Below are positions 1 through 7,632 of a stretch of DNA of 64,000 nucleotides, one piece after another. Origin of the DNA: Thermodesulfobacteriota bacterium (GTDB taxonomy: Bacteria > Desulfobacterota_D > UBA1144 > Nemesobacterales > CSP1-2); assembly GCA_035559815.1 (NCBI GenBank), contig DATMAT010000042.1, positions 1 through 64,000 of the forward strand. Direction: 5' to 3'. Under the pieces are notes generated by a model. The model did no database searches and was not told the DNA's origin. It saw nothing but the letters and a program-made list of their open reading frames with translations. Position numbers and translations under genes: made by a program. The stretch's first letter is position 1, and each line of letters opens with the position of its first letter.

Positions 1-126
1 GGCTATATCTCCCTCTAACTTAAGCTGCTCCCACCGGGAAAGACCGGCTATTATGAGCATGAGACCTAATCCTATGGCTAGATCAATATAGCTTAGGTCA
101 ATAAGGGTGTAATTTGTGCCTTCCAT
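1..126 (-). CDS. fetB: FetB-type iron export permease, N-terminal fragment cut by window edge
   Basis: Reverse-strand ATG at 126 opens 42 codons that run off the left edge. The peptide has a short polar start, the motif LSYIDLAIGLGLMLIIAG (a first membrane helix) and then SRWEQLKLEGDIA, the pattern of the UPF0014/FetB permeases. FetB is the membrane part of an ABC exporter that removes excess cytoplasmic iron. The ATPase partner lies directly upstream on the same strand, which supports the assignment strongly. No good Shine-Dalgarno sequence is visible before the ATG. The rest of the protein is outside the window. Confidence 0.8.
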   Translation of the reverse strand, partial: MEGTNYTLIDLSYIDLAIGLGLMLIIAGLSRWEQLKLEGDIA

Positions 127-156
127 GATTTTTGCGACTCACGAAAATGAAAAGCT

Positions 157-247
157 AACCCTCCCTTTTCCTATCCCCATAGTGAGCGAGGATTAAGGTG
201 GGAGGCATTTCACCTCCCATCCTGACCTCCCGTCAAGGGGGAAGGAG
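157..247. repeat. G/C-rich inverted repeat between fetA and fetB
   Basis: The 160-base gap between fetA and fetB holds an imperfect palindrome with runs of CCTCCC on one side and GGGGGAAGGAG on the other, plus an inner GGTGGGAGG/CACCTCCCA hairpin. A related element with TTAATCCTCC and GGGGAGG lies at 58873-58904. It could fold into a stable hairpin in the fetAB transcript. Confidence 0.5.
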
Positions 248-287
248 AAAAGCTAAACACAATTAATTCTTTTGTATCGAACCCATG

Positions 288-986
288 TCAATTAACGGTA
301 AAGGCTTTCTTATCCTGTAAGAATTCTTCTACTCTTACCACAGTTCCGTTGGCTAGATGTATAACGGTGCCTCCAAAGAATCGGGCCTGGTCCATCTGGT
401 GCGTAACCATTATAACGGTGAGTCCCAAAACCTCGTTTAATTCCTTTACCGACTGGAGGAGTTTATTTGCAGATTCGGAGTCGAGGGCGGAAGTCGGCTC
501 GTCGAGAAGAAGCACCTCCGGTTTATTTATCAACGCACGGGCTACGTTCAAACGCTGTTTTTCTCCGACGGAAAGCTCGGAGGCGTTACGACCTAGAAAC
601 TCAGCCTGAAGCCCGTTTAATTCGAGCACTTTAATCAGTTCATTATCATCAATGGAACCGGTAGCAGTTCGAAGACGGTAGGGAACCAGCAGGTTGTCTT
701 TGACCGTACCCTCGAAGATCACCGGTATCTGAAACACCATCCCCACTTTCTTTCTAAGGTCGAGGACTGGAATATCCTTTAATCTACCTCCATCGAATGT
801 TATGTCTCCGGTGGTCGGGTCGTCCATTCGGTTGAGTAGCCTCAAGAGCGTTGTCTTGCCTGCCCCGGAAGGCCCGACGATGATGTGCCTTCCCTCTGGC
901 ATAAACTTGAGGTTTATGTCTGTTAAAACTACCGTTCCGTTCCTGGTCTTTCCGATGTTTTTGAGCTCGATCTTTGGATGATTCAT
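288..986 (-). CDS. fetA: ABC transporter ATP-binding protein, FetA type
   Basis: This 232-residue ATPase energises the FetB permease encoded next on the same strand; the pair is known to export iron and helps against iron/oxidative stress. Visible motifs in order: Walker A GPSGAGKT at residues 38-45, Q-loop Gln86, signature LSVGEKQ at 138-144, Walker B VLLLDE at 158-163, D-loop SALD, and switch His196. The length equals that of FetA. PstB-like phosphate ATPases look similar, so the call leans on the UPF0014 neighbour. An inverted repeat ends five bases before the ATG, so the ribosome-binding region lies inside that repeat and no classical Shine-Dalgarno is seen. Confidence 0.85.
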   Translation of the reverse strand: MNHPKIELKNIGKTRNGTVVLTDINLKFMPEGRHIIVGPSGAGKTTLLRLLNRMDDPTTGDITFDGGRLKDIPVLDLRKKVGMVFQIPVIFEGTVKDNLLVPYRLRTATGSIDDNELIKVLELNGLQAEFLGRNASELSVGEKQRLNVARALINKPEVLLLDEPTSALDSESANKLLQSVKELNEVLGLTVIMVTHQMDQARFFGGTVIHLANGTVVRVEEFLQDKKAFTVN

Positions 987-991
987 TTTTT

Positions 992-1066
992 ACCACTAAG
1001 TCACCAAGGCACTAAGTCACTAAGTTAGAAAAACATTTTTTCTTCGTGTCTTAGTGACTTGGTGGT
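992..1066. repeat. Inverted repeat of the ACCACTAAGTCACCAAG family
   Basis: Left arm ACCACTAAGTCACCAAG and right arm CTTAGTGACTTGGTGGT pair with two mismatches around a loop of about 40 bases. A diverged member of the same family lies at 12061-12193. Such elements are intergenic, non-coding and of unknown mobilisation. This copy abuts the fetA start codon. Confidence 0.75.
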
Positions 1067-1104
1067 TATGCTATAAAAGTGTTAGTATAAATGCCTCATA
1101 GACG

Positions 1105-1905
1105 CTACAATCTGCCGAATATCTCCGGGTGAACGATCTTTGAGAGCATTTTAAGCCCCTCCGCAATTCTCGGGCCGGGGCGGCCGAATAACGGCTCCGG
1201 TATGCAAAAAACCCTTTTTTCTCTTATGCCTTTTATGTTTTCCCATCCTCTTCTCGATAGTATTTTGTTCTCACTCATCTTCTCCTGCATCTTGGTCCCG
1301 CACCAGCAGATTAGGAGGATATCGGGGTCTTGGGATAGGATATCGGAAAGCTCCACCACGCTGCTTGTTTTCTGGATGTGCGAAAAAATGTTGACGCCAC
1401 CGACGACCTCGCTCATATCGTTGACCCAGCTTTGCCGGCATGCGGCAATCGTCGGGTCGGGCCACCATTCCCAATATAGCCTGGGTCTATGCGGGGATTC
1501 TTTTCTCCCCGATTCTATGAGGTGAATTGTCTCTCTGATCTCATCAACCAGTTCTTGAGCTTCTTCCGGCCGCTCAGTGACCTCTCCCAGTGTGACGATA
1601 TCCTCCAGGGTTTCCTCTATGCTCGAAGGGTTTAAGACTATGTAGGGAATACCTTCTTTCTCAAGCCCTTCTATGTTTCTCTCCATTCCGGGCACGGTCA
1701 GGGAGGCTATCACCAGGTCCGGTTCGAGGGCTTTGACCTTGTCGATGTTGACCCGGAGGTCGGGGCCGACCCGGGGAAGGTTTCTTACCGAGGGTGGGTA
1801 ATCGGAATAGCTATCCACACCTACGACGTATTCCCCGGCGCCTATGGCAAAGAGTATTTCTGTGTTGCTAGGACATAGAGATACAATCCTGGACGGTCTC
1901 ATCAT
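1105..1905 (-). CDS. BtuF-like cobalamin/iron-siderophore substrate-binding domain protein
   Basis: The conserved domain begins at MMRPSRIVSLCPSNTEILFA, typical of the helical-backbone binding proteins for cobalamin and iron complexes (BtuF/FecD family, COG0614), and continues with LPRVGPDLRVNIDKVKALEPDLVI and GIPYIVL blocks. I chose the ATG at 1905 (a second ATG is at 1902); the reading frame stays open to 2064, but the extra 53 codons look like upstream sequence. No signal peptide or lipobox is visible with this start, so the protein may be cytoplasmic, as in many stand-alone members of this family. No permease or ATPase for cobalamin is adjacent. Ligand is inferred, not shown. Confidence 0.75.
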   Translation of the reverse strand: MMRPSRIVSLCPSNTEILFAIGAGEYVVGVDSYSDYPPSVRNLPRVGPDLRVNIDKVKALEPDLVIASLTVPGMERNIEGLEKEGIPYIVLNPSSIEETLEDIVTLGEVTERPEEAQELVDEIRETIHLIESGRKESPHRPRLYWEWWPDPTIAACRQSWVNDMSEVVGGVNIFSHIQKTSSVVELSDILSQDPDILLICWCGTKMQEKMSENKILSRRGWENIKGIREKRVFCIPEPLFGRPGPRIAEGLKMLSKIVHPEIFGRL

Positions 1906-2104
1906 GCTGATATTATAAACGAATCGGGGCTGAGATGAATGGCCTTGAAACGGTTTAATACCGCTATTGCCTAACAATTTAATCCTAAATATATTTAGGG
2001 TGATTATCACGGTAGGGTAGGGTGTGATCGCATCCCCATTGACAAATACACAGGCTTCATGCAAAAATTGAGTCAGTTACAAAAAGAAGAGTGAGGAGGA
2101 ACCA

Positions 2105-2359
2105 ATGGGAATATTATCCTGGATTATATTAGGATTAATTGCTGGGGCAATAGCTAAGCTCATATTACCCGGAAAAGACCCCGGCGGGATCATCGTAACG
2201 ATAGTGATAGGGATAGTGGGGGCTATTATTGGCGGGTATATTGCCACGCTTCTGGGATTGGGAAGCGTTACCGGGTTTAACATAGGAAGCTTGATCATAG
2301 CTGTTATCGGCTCTATCGTGCTATTGCTCATATATCGTATGGTAAAGAAGCCTACTTAG
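2105..2359 (+). CDS. GlsB/YeaQ/YmgE family small membrane protein
   Basis: An 84-residue, very hydrophobic protein with three predicted membrane helices rich in Gly and Ile: MGILSWIILGLIAGAIAKL, then GIIVTIVIGIVGAIIGGYIA, then GSLIIAVIGSIVLLLIY, ending in MVKKPT. This is the full length and layout of the transglycosylase-associated/stress-response GlsB-YeaQ family, whose molecular role is unclear. A strong Shine-Dalgarno (GAGGAGGA) stands just before the ATG. It is a single gene with a long gap downstream. Confidence 0.85.
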   Translation: MGILSWIILGLIAGAIAKLILPGKDPGGIIVTIVIGIVGAIIGGYIATLLGLGSVTGFNIGSLIIAVIGSIVLLLIYRMVKKPT

Positions 2360-2698
2360 GTGGTTCGTCTCTTCATCCCCTAATTTGTAGGGCTCGTCGT
2401 TTGTTATTCCTGGTTCAGGTAAGTGACATTTTTACTAACTAATTTAAGTTCCGCTATTGCTAATCAAAACCACCTCCAATTACTAACCTAAACAACTAGT
2501 AAAAATCACTATCAAACCAAAATAACAAAAACCAACAGACCCCACCAGTAAATAAAGGTAAAAACTTATCTCCCTTCACACCCATCAAGAATAAAAACCC
2601 TAAAACACGAATACACAAATAGAAAAAACAATTTGAACAAATAGGAGTAACAAATTATATATATCCACGCAACTAAAAATCTAAACACCACCTATAAC
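2360..2698. other. 339-base gene-free, A/T- and C-rich stretch
   Basis: No open frame of useful size, no tRNA-like structure and no clear palindrome is visible. The plus strand is A and C rich and poor in G. It contains one copy of the decamer GCAATAGCGG (reverse strand, 2451-2460) that recurs elsewhere in the window. Confidence 0.5.
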
Positions 2699-3322
2699 TT
2701 AAGGACTAGAAAGGATAAAAAAGAAATTCCCTACAAAAGATACGACAAGAAAAAGCAACAAGAAAAATACCACTGCTACAAACAAACACGAAAATCTCTT
2801 CTCTAAAGAGGACCTCATCAAAACCGGCAAGCCCAGATACAAGAGATAGACGGTATAAAAAAAGCCTAGGAAACTTACATAACGGAGGTCGGGAACCAGG
2901 CTGAAAACCCCAAGTATCCAAACCGGAGTGCTTGAATACGCCGTTAACTTTAATGCCTGAACGGGCTCGGCCTCTCCATCAAAACGCCTGGCGGTATATG
3001 CTATTATTCGGGCTACGAGGTATATCCCAACCAGGAAAACTACATAACACAATATCGCCCGTAACACCGAGTAAGAGAGCGGCATATAGTAATGGCCCAA
3101 AAAGGGTACATTAAACCCGACAAATGATGCCCCTATTATCGATGCTACCGGTTCGATGGCCGCCATGGGCATTATGTAGTACTTATACAAATCCCTTATG
3201 CTGATTATCTCTACGTCTATTAGCTCCCATTCAAACCTTGGGTTAAGTAGGATACCCTTGGCTCGCTCAAATAAGCTTTTTAATAGCCCCGTTGTTACTT
3301 CCGTCATAGAAGAGCGATTCAA
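2699..3322 (-). CDS. Yip1-domain integral membrane protein
   Basis: A 207-residue membrane protein. A polar N-terminus (FERAKGILLNPRFEWELID) resembles the 'NP..eW' start seen in bacterial YIP1-family proteins, followed by about five hydrophobic segments (around residues 50-70, 85-110, 128-145, 147-168, 178-204). The family has no defined bacterial function. A second Met at residue 6 (MTEVTTG) is an alternative start. It lies 14 bases after the TPR gene on the same strand, so the two are probably co-transcribed. Confidence 0.7.
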   Translation of the reverse strand: MNRSSMTEVTTGLLKSLFERAKGILLNPRFEWELIDVEIISIRDLYKYYIMPMAAIEPVASIIGASFVGFNVPFLGHYYMPLSYSVLRAILCYVVFLVGIYLVARIIAYTARRFDGEAEPVQALKLTAYSSTPVWILGVFSLVPDLRYVSFLGFFYTVYLLYLGLPVLMRSSLEKRFSCLFVAVVFFLLLFLVVSFVGNFFFILSSP

Positions 3323-3336
3323 TTAACCCACCTCAC

Positions 3337-3651
3337 TCAGTCGAGCGATTCCAGCGCATCCTGGAATTCAAAGACCATATCCATGTGGCCGTATCTCTCC
3401 GCCACTTCCATTCCCTTCCGATAAGCCTCTCTAGCTTCGTCCTTTCTCCCCAGCTTGAGTAGAGACTCACCCAGTATACGGTAGGCTGCACCTTCATCTT
3501 CCTTGAGTTTCAGGTATGCGCTGATCTCGGCAACGGCATGCTCATACATTCCCAATTTCAGGTATTCATTTGCCAGTCCGTACCGCCCCAGGGGGTTATT
3601 AGGGTCTTTTCTAGTTAACTCCTTTAATGTCTCTAACATAGATTTGCTCAT
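3337..3651 (-). CDS. Small tetratricopeptide-repeat protein
   Basis: A 104-residue soluble protein made of TPR-like helix pairs: NPLGRYGLANEYLKLGMYEH, then AAYRILGESLLKLGRKDEAR, with the usual Leu/Gly/Tyr/Ala spacing (about three repeats). Such proteins act as protein-protein adaptors; the partner cannot be deduced. It precedes the Yip1-like gene with a 14-base gap, suggesting a two-gene unit, possibly with the TPR protein acting at the membrane. Confidence 0.75.
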   Translation of the reverse strand: MSKSMLETLKELTRKDPNNPLGRYGLANEYLKLGMYEHAVAEISAYLKLKEDEGAAYRILGESLLKLGRKDEAREAYRKGMEVAERYGHMDMVFEFQDALESLD

Positions 3652-3742
3652 ATCAACCTCGTCCCTAGTGATTTTATACTAGATTCAGACAGTTAGGAAA
3701 GACAAACTTTTTTATTGACATCGTATAACCCTCCGTGAGATA

Positions 3743-4228
3743 ATGGCCTTATCCAACAATAATAGGAAACCGGCCTTGCGCAGAAAAGACAACCATATAA
3801 GAGTGTTGATTGTTGGCTCCGATGATTTTGCCAGGAAGGGTATAATTGATGCCCTAGCCGGGGAGGATGAAATAAACATCGAAGGCCATGCCTCCAATCT
3901 CTCTGAACTAGAGGACTATATCGATAAATTAACCCCGAATATCGTGATTGTGAACGACCAGGGCAAGGGAATCGGCAGGCTCGAAGCCATAAACCTTCTA
4001 AATAAGAAGATTAATGACCTTACCAAGATATTATTCCTGATCAACGATTATGATGAAGACCTAGAACTGACCGCACTCAAGATGGGGGTAAGAGGTTTTC
4101 TGCCTAAGAGCGTAGCTAAAGCCGACCTAATCAAGTGCATAAAGGCTATAAACACGGGAGAGATGTGGGTAAGAAGAAGGGTTATGCAAAAGCTGATAGA
4201 CCAGTTATTGAAAAAAGTCGGCAGCTAA
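3743..4228 (+). CDS. Stand-alone degenerate receiver-domain protein
   Basis: A 161-residue protein whose residues 18-140 follow a response-regulator receiver of the NarL/LuxR class: RVLIVGSDD, then TPNIVIVNDQGKGIGRLEAI, ILFLINDYDED, MGVRGFLPKSV and ADLIKCIKAINTGEMWV. The acidic pair (Asp27-Asp28) and the conserved Lys122 are present, but Asn71 sits at the phospho-acceptor position. The protein stops just after the receiver, where the DNA-binding domain would start. The next gene is a clear paralogue that keeps the DNA-binding domain. No histidine kinase is nearby. It probably works without Asp phosphorylation, perhaps as a dimer partner of its neighbour (inference). Confidence 0.75.
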   Translation: MALSNNNRKPALRRKDNHIRVLIVGSDDFARKGIIDALAGEDEINIEGHASNLSELEDYIDKLTPNIVIVNDQGKGIGRLEAINLLNKKINDLTKILFLINDYDEDLELTALKMGVRGFLPKSVAKADLIKCIKAINTGEMWVRRRVMQKLIDQLLKKVGS

Positions 4229-4261
4229 TAATCACACCCAGTATAAAACCTGTTATAATAA

Positions 4262-4984
4262 ATGAAGGAACATTCCCGAAAATCGTGGAGAGATTTCTAC
4301 AGGACTATATTAGGGTCTACCTCGATGGAAAGACAAACAACAGTGCTAATAAGCAGTAATAACGCCCTGTTGAGAGCAGGAATAAAGAGCATACTGAGCA
4401 ACGTCGAGGATATGCAAATTTTCGACGTTCCCAAAGACAGGCTGGAGTTACTCGAGTGTGTTTACACTTATAATCCCGATATTGTAATCTTGAGCGAGAC
4501 CGATTTGCTTGACTCCCACGGTTCAGAAATTATGCGACTGGTACTTCAAAAAGCCGTCCAAACCAAGTTCTTGTTGATAATAAAGGCTTATGATGAGGAC
4601 AAGGAACTGGCCTGGCTCAAGGCCGGGGTGAAAGGTTTCTTGACTGCAAACACCGGCAACGCCGATTTTATAAAGTGCATCAGAGCTGTAAAGCGTGGTG
4701 AGTTGTGGGTCAGGCGAAAACTACTGGAGAAGTACATAGAGCATCTGTCGATAATGCTGAACTTGTCCAGGAAAGACTATTCGCATGCACCATCCCTACC
4801 CAGTTTCAGCAGGAGGGAGATGGATGTGTTTATCATGGTCGGGAGGAATTACCGGAATAAAGAGATAGCGGAGAAGCTATCTATTAGTGAGAAAACGGTC
4901 AAGCATTACGTAGCCAGAATCTTTCGAAAACTTAACGTGAAAACAAGAAAAGATATCAGACGATATCTGAGTTTGGCCGTTTAA
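4262..4984 (+). CDS. LuxR-type regulator with degenerate receiver domain
   Basis: A 240-residue regulator: receiver-like domain (about 24-150) and a C-terminal LuxR/GerE helix-turn-helix (about 183-238; SFSRREMDVFIMVGRNYRNK, EIAEKLSISEKTVKHYVARI). The HTH looks intact, so DNA binding is expected. In the receiver, Ser78 occupies the phospho-acceptor position (PDIVILS), Thr128 replaces the conserved Lys, and the N-terminal acidic pair is lost (VLISSNN). It shares long motifs with the preceding gene (YDED.ELA.LK.GV.GFL, IKCI.A...GE.WVRR), showing tandem duplication. Met22 (4325) is an alternative start closer to the domain boundary. Confidence 0.8.
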   Translation: MKEHSRKSWRDFYRTILGSTSMERQTTVLISSNNALLRAGIKSILSNVEDMQIFDVPKDRLELLECVYTYNPDIVILSETDLLDSHGSEIMRLVLQKAVQTKFLLIIKAYDEDKELAWLKAGVKGFLTANTGNADFIKCIRAVKRGELWVRRKLLEKYIEHLSIMLNLSRKDYSHAPSLPSFSRREMDVFIMVGRNYRNKEIAEKLSISEKTVKHYVARIFRKLNVKTRKDIRRYLSLAV

Positions 4985-5292
4985 CCGCAATAATAGGCTA
5001 ATCAAATAAAAATTGTAAGAACCAAGATTTGGTCTGGCAGAGACTCTTCAGATAAGTCGCAATCAACACTGGAACGCTTCCCTCTTCTTGTCATCCTGAG
5101 CAAGCGAAGGATTTCGTCTTTTGTTTAGATTCTTCACCTTCGGTTCAGAATGACAATTCTAGAGGTTTCTTAACAATGTGTAACTTGATAACATTATTCG
5201 ATATAACAGTTTTGACTATCACAGATAATAACGTATAAGGTTTAGACCAGCCTCAAAGTTGCTGAATAATCTCTTAAGGCTTATATATTTTA
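4985..5292. other. 308-base intergenic stretch holding one palindromic repeat
   Basis: Between the convergent regulator and PQQ dehydrogenase genes there is no coding frame. The only structure I see is the inverted repeat at 5089-5155, listed separately. Confidence 0.5.
5089..5155. repeat. Inverted repeat, TGTCATYCTGAGCRAAGCGAAG family
   Basis: Left arm TGTCATCCTGAGCAAGCGAA and right arm TTCACCTTCGGTTCAGAATG pair imperfectly. Relatives are at 19739-19801 (full) and 9198-9230 (half), with a diverged form at 7456-7512. Placed between convergent genes, it might also serve as a bidirectional transcript end. Confidence 0.75.
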
Positions 5293-6384
5293 TTAACTTC
5301 CATAAGTTATCCGATAGATCATTCCACCCCGATCATCGGATAGGTAAAGGCTTCCGTCGGTGCCGACTATTACATCTACAGGGCGCCCATCTGCCTTTTG
5401 TCCCCTGAGCCATCCGGTGGCAAAATCCTCTATACCGGCCGGCTTACCGTCTTCTATTTTAACCCGTACCACCTTATATCCGGTCGGTACAGAACGGTTC
5501 CACGAACCGTGAAATACCACGAACAAATCTCCCCGGTATTCTTGGGGTAACATATTACCGGTGTAGAATGCCAGACCGAGCGGCGCTGAATGCGCCTGCA
5601 TCTCGAAGACGGGCGGTATGGTTCTTTTACAGAATTCCCCACTTCCGTACTCCGGGTCAGGAATTTTGTTGCCGTAGCACTGGGGCCAGCCGTAGTTTCC
5701 CCCCTCTTCAACTATGTTTATCTCTTCGGGTGGCAGGTTATCCCCAAGCCAGTCTCTTCCGTTGTCCGTAGCCCACATCTTTTTGCTCTCCGGATGCCAG
5801 GTGATACCCACCGAGTTTCTCAACCCCCGGGCATAGATTTTCCCGTCACTTCCATCCGGGTTAAATTGAAGTATAGCCGCCCGTCTTTCGTCTTTTTCCA
5901 GGCAGACATTACAGGACGAGCCGACGGAAACGTACATTTTTCCGTCGGGGCCAACCCTCATTGTCCTGGTAAAATGGCCACCGGTGGGAAGGTTAGGGAC
6001 GATTATCTCTTTTTCACCTGGTGCGGTGTTAAATCGATCATACTTAAAGCGCGCGATTTGGTGCGTCTCACCTACGTAGAGATAGCCTTCATGAAAGTCT
6101 ATACCGTGCGGCCTCTTCAGCCCCTTGACAAACGTTATTACCTTATCCGCCTTTCCGTCCTCATCCCTGTCCGGAAGCGCCATCACCTTTCCACTACCTA
6201 GTGTTGTCACGAATAACACGCCATCGGGGCTTAGAGCCATGAATCTCGGCGCTTCTAATCCTGAGGCAAAAATCTCTATCTTAAATCCCTCCGGCAGATT
6301 AACATTATCGACCGAGGAAAAGGTTTTTTCGGTATAGAAATAAAAAGAGAAAATCTGTAGTGTAAAGAGCATCAAGACTCGCAT
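5293..6384 (-). CDS. PQQ-dependent sugar dehydrogenase (soluble glucose/sorbosone dehydrogenase family)
   Basis: A 363-residue exported protein with an N-terminal hydrophobic segment (residues 3-17) consistent with a signal peptide. The body shows six-bladed propeller motifs of the soluble aldose dehydrogenases: APRFMALSPDGVLFVTT, GLKRPHGIDFHEGYLYVGE, GGHFTRTMRVGPDGKMYVSV, YARGLRNSVGITWHPES, ATDNGRDWLGDNLPPEEIN and GGNYGWPQCYG. Family members oxidise aldoses in the periplasm with PQQ and pass electrons to a cytochrome. Two cysteines at 158 and 161 (CNVC) may form a disulfide. No pqq biosynthesis genes are in the window, so the cofactor source is unknown. It is a single gene. Confidence 0.8.
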   Translation of the reverse strand: MRVLMLFTLQIFSFYFYTEKTFSSVDNVNLPEGFKIEIFASGLEAPRFMALSPDGVLFVTTLGSGKVMALPDRDEDGKADKVITFVKGLKRPHGIDFHEGYLYVGETHQIARFKYDRFNTAPGEKEIIVPNLPTGGHFTRTMRVGPDGKMYVSVGSSCNVCLEKDERRAAILQFNPDGSDGKIYARGLRNSVGITWHPESKKMWATDNGRDWLGDNLPPEEINIVEEGGNYGWPQCYGNKIPDPEYGSGEFCKRTIPPVFEMQAHSAPLGLAFYTGNMLPQEYRGDLFVVFHGSWNRSVPTGYKVVRVKIEDGKPAGIEDFATGWLRGQKADGRPVDVIVGTDGSLYLSDDRGGMIYRITYGS

Positions 6385-6498
6385 AATTAACTGACCTCCA
6401 AAGCCTATATTATTTTTTTAGTATGTATGGGCAAATAAAGTCACAAAGATTCTAAGACGATTAATTACAAACTAAAATTTTTGGCTTTTGCATCCTTT

Positions 6499-7251
6499 TT
6501 AAGCGAACAAATCGGATTGTTTAAGGACCTTTCTTTCTATACCCATCATGAACTCGGCATCGAATGCTCCATTTAGCATGTTAGCATCATTAGAAAAGAC
6601 GCCGTGAATCTCTCTATTAAATACTCTACTGAAGGCATTTATGACGCTGGTCTCAACTTTCATAATGTCTAAGTCTTCTTTTTCTCCGGTTATTTCTTTA
6701 ATAGAGGTTACACTCACCCCCTCAATCCCACAGGGGACTATCATTTGAAAATAGGATAAATCGGTATTCACGTTCAATGCGAACCCGTGATAGGTAATCC
6801 ATCTTTTAATGCCCACTCCTATCGAGGCGATTTTTTTTTCCGATATCCAAACTCCAGCGAGGCCCTTCCTCCTTTCCGCAGATATATCAAAATCTTGAAG
6901 TGTGAGGATAATCATCTCTTCGAGATTACGGAGATACTTATGAACGTCGCGGTTAAGTTTATTTAAATCCAAGATTGGGTATCCCACTAATTGTCCCGGG
7001 CCATGATAGGTTATGTCGCCGCCCCGGCTTATTACTTCGAAGTGGATGCCCTTTTCCTTCAATTCTTCCTGGGTTATTAAAAGATGCTCTGACTTCCTAT
7101 TTCTTCCGACCGTAAAAGTGTGAGGGTGCTGGAGAAGCAAGAGCACATCCTCTATCTCTTGATTCATTCTCTTTTCGAGCAGGCAAAGCTGAAGCTCAAG
7201 CGCCTTTTGATAGTCGACTATTCCTAGTCTGTAAACATTGAACCCGTCCAT
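6499..7251 (-). CDS. lipB: Octanoyl-[acyl carrier protein]-protein N-octanoyltransferase
   Basis: LipB moves octanoate from acyl carrier protein onto lipoyl domains, the first step of lipoate assembly. All family signatures are visible in the 250 residues: RGGDITYHGPGQLVGYP (76-92), LAGVWISEKKIASIGVGI with catalytic Lys140, WITYHGFALNV (151-161) and PCGIEGVSVTSI with catalytic Cys174. It is slightly longer than usual because of a C-terminal tail of about 40 residues. It lies on the same strand just after lpdA and close to the pyruvate dehydrogenase genes, whose E2 subunit is its expected substrate. No lipA is in the window. Confidence 0.93.
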   Translation of the reverse strand: MDGFNVYRLGIVDYQKALELQLCLLEKRMNQEIEDVLLLLQHPHTFTVGRNRKSEHLLITQEELKEKGIHFEVISRGGDITYHGPGQLVGYPILDLNKLNRDVHKYLRNLEEMIILTLQDFDISAERRKGLAGVWISEKKIASIGVGIKRWITYHGFALNVNTDLSYFQMIVPCGIEGVSVTSIKEITGEKEDLDIMKVETSVINAFSRVFNREIHGVFSNDANMLNGAFDAEFMMGIERKVLKQSDLFA

Positions 7252-7317
7252 GTCTTTATATTATACCCATTGTCTGGAGCAGGCTGCATTTTTAGCCAAA
7301 GCGAGATTACACTGACC

Positions 7318-7448
7318 TGTCATTCCCGCGCAAGCGGGAATCCAGTTTTTAATCATGGATCCCCGATTAATACATTCGGGGATGACCAATTTAGGGGCTG
7401 TCATTCTCGCGGAGCTTGTCCTTGACCTCGATCGGGGGACGGGAATCC
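7318..7448. repeat. TGTCATTCCCGCGCAAGCGGGAATCC repeat region
   Basis: Starts with the inverted repeat TCATTCCCGCGCAAGCGGGAA and ends with a second partial copy (GTCATTCTCGCGGAGC ... GGGAATCCAC) at 7400-7448. It is a well-known type of intergenic bacterial repeat. The open frame across it translates to WIPACAGMT, the classic false peptide of this element, and is not a gene. Confidence 0.8.
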
Positions 7449-7455
7449 ACCGGTC

Positions 7456-7512
7456 TGTCATTCGGAATGAATATGAGGAATCTTTCTTTAGGTTTCTCCC
7501 TTCGAAATGACA
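7456..7512. repeat. Diverged TGTCATTC...GAATGACA inverted repeat
   Basis: TGTCATTCGGAATGA at the left and TTCGAAATGACA at the right form imperfect arms. It follows directly on the repeat at 7318-7448, so the 381-base gap between lpdA and lipB is largely repeat sequence. Confidence 0.55.
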
Positions 7513-7632
7513 AAACTAGAGGGGGTCGAGTAACAAAGATAGCAGTAATGTTGACTTTAGGAGCGTTATCGTTATAAGGCTAAACTTCAATTTTCTGCCG
7601 GCTTATTGACTATTGTTTGACGAAGACCAGCT

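Noticed and set aside
2077-2331. Open frame opposite the GlsB-like gene
   Set aside because: The plus-strand gene has a strong ribosome site and clear family match; the reverse frame is its shadow.
7261-7461. 66-codon open frame on the minus strand
   Set aside because: It is a translation of the TGTCATTCCCGC repeat (peptide WIPACAGMT), a well-known false gene.
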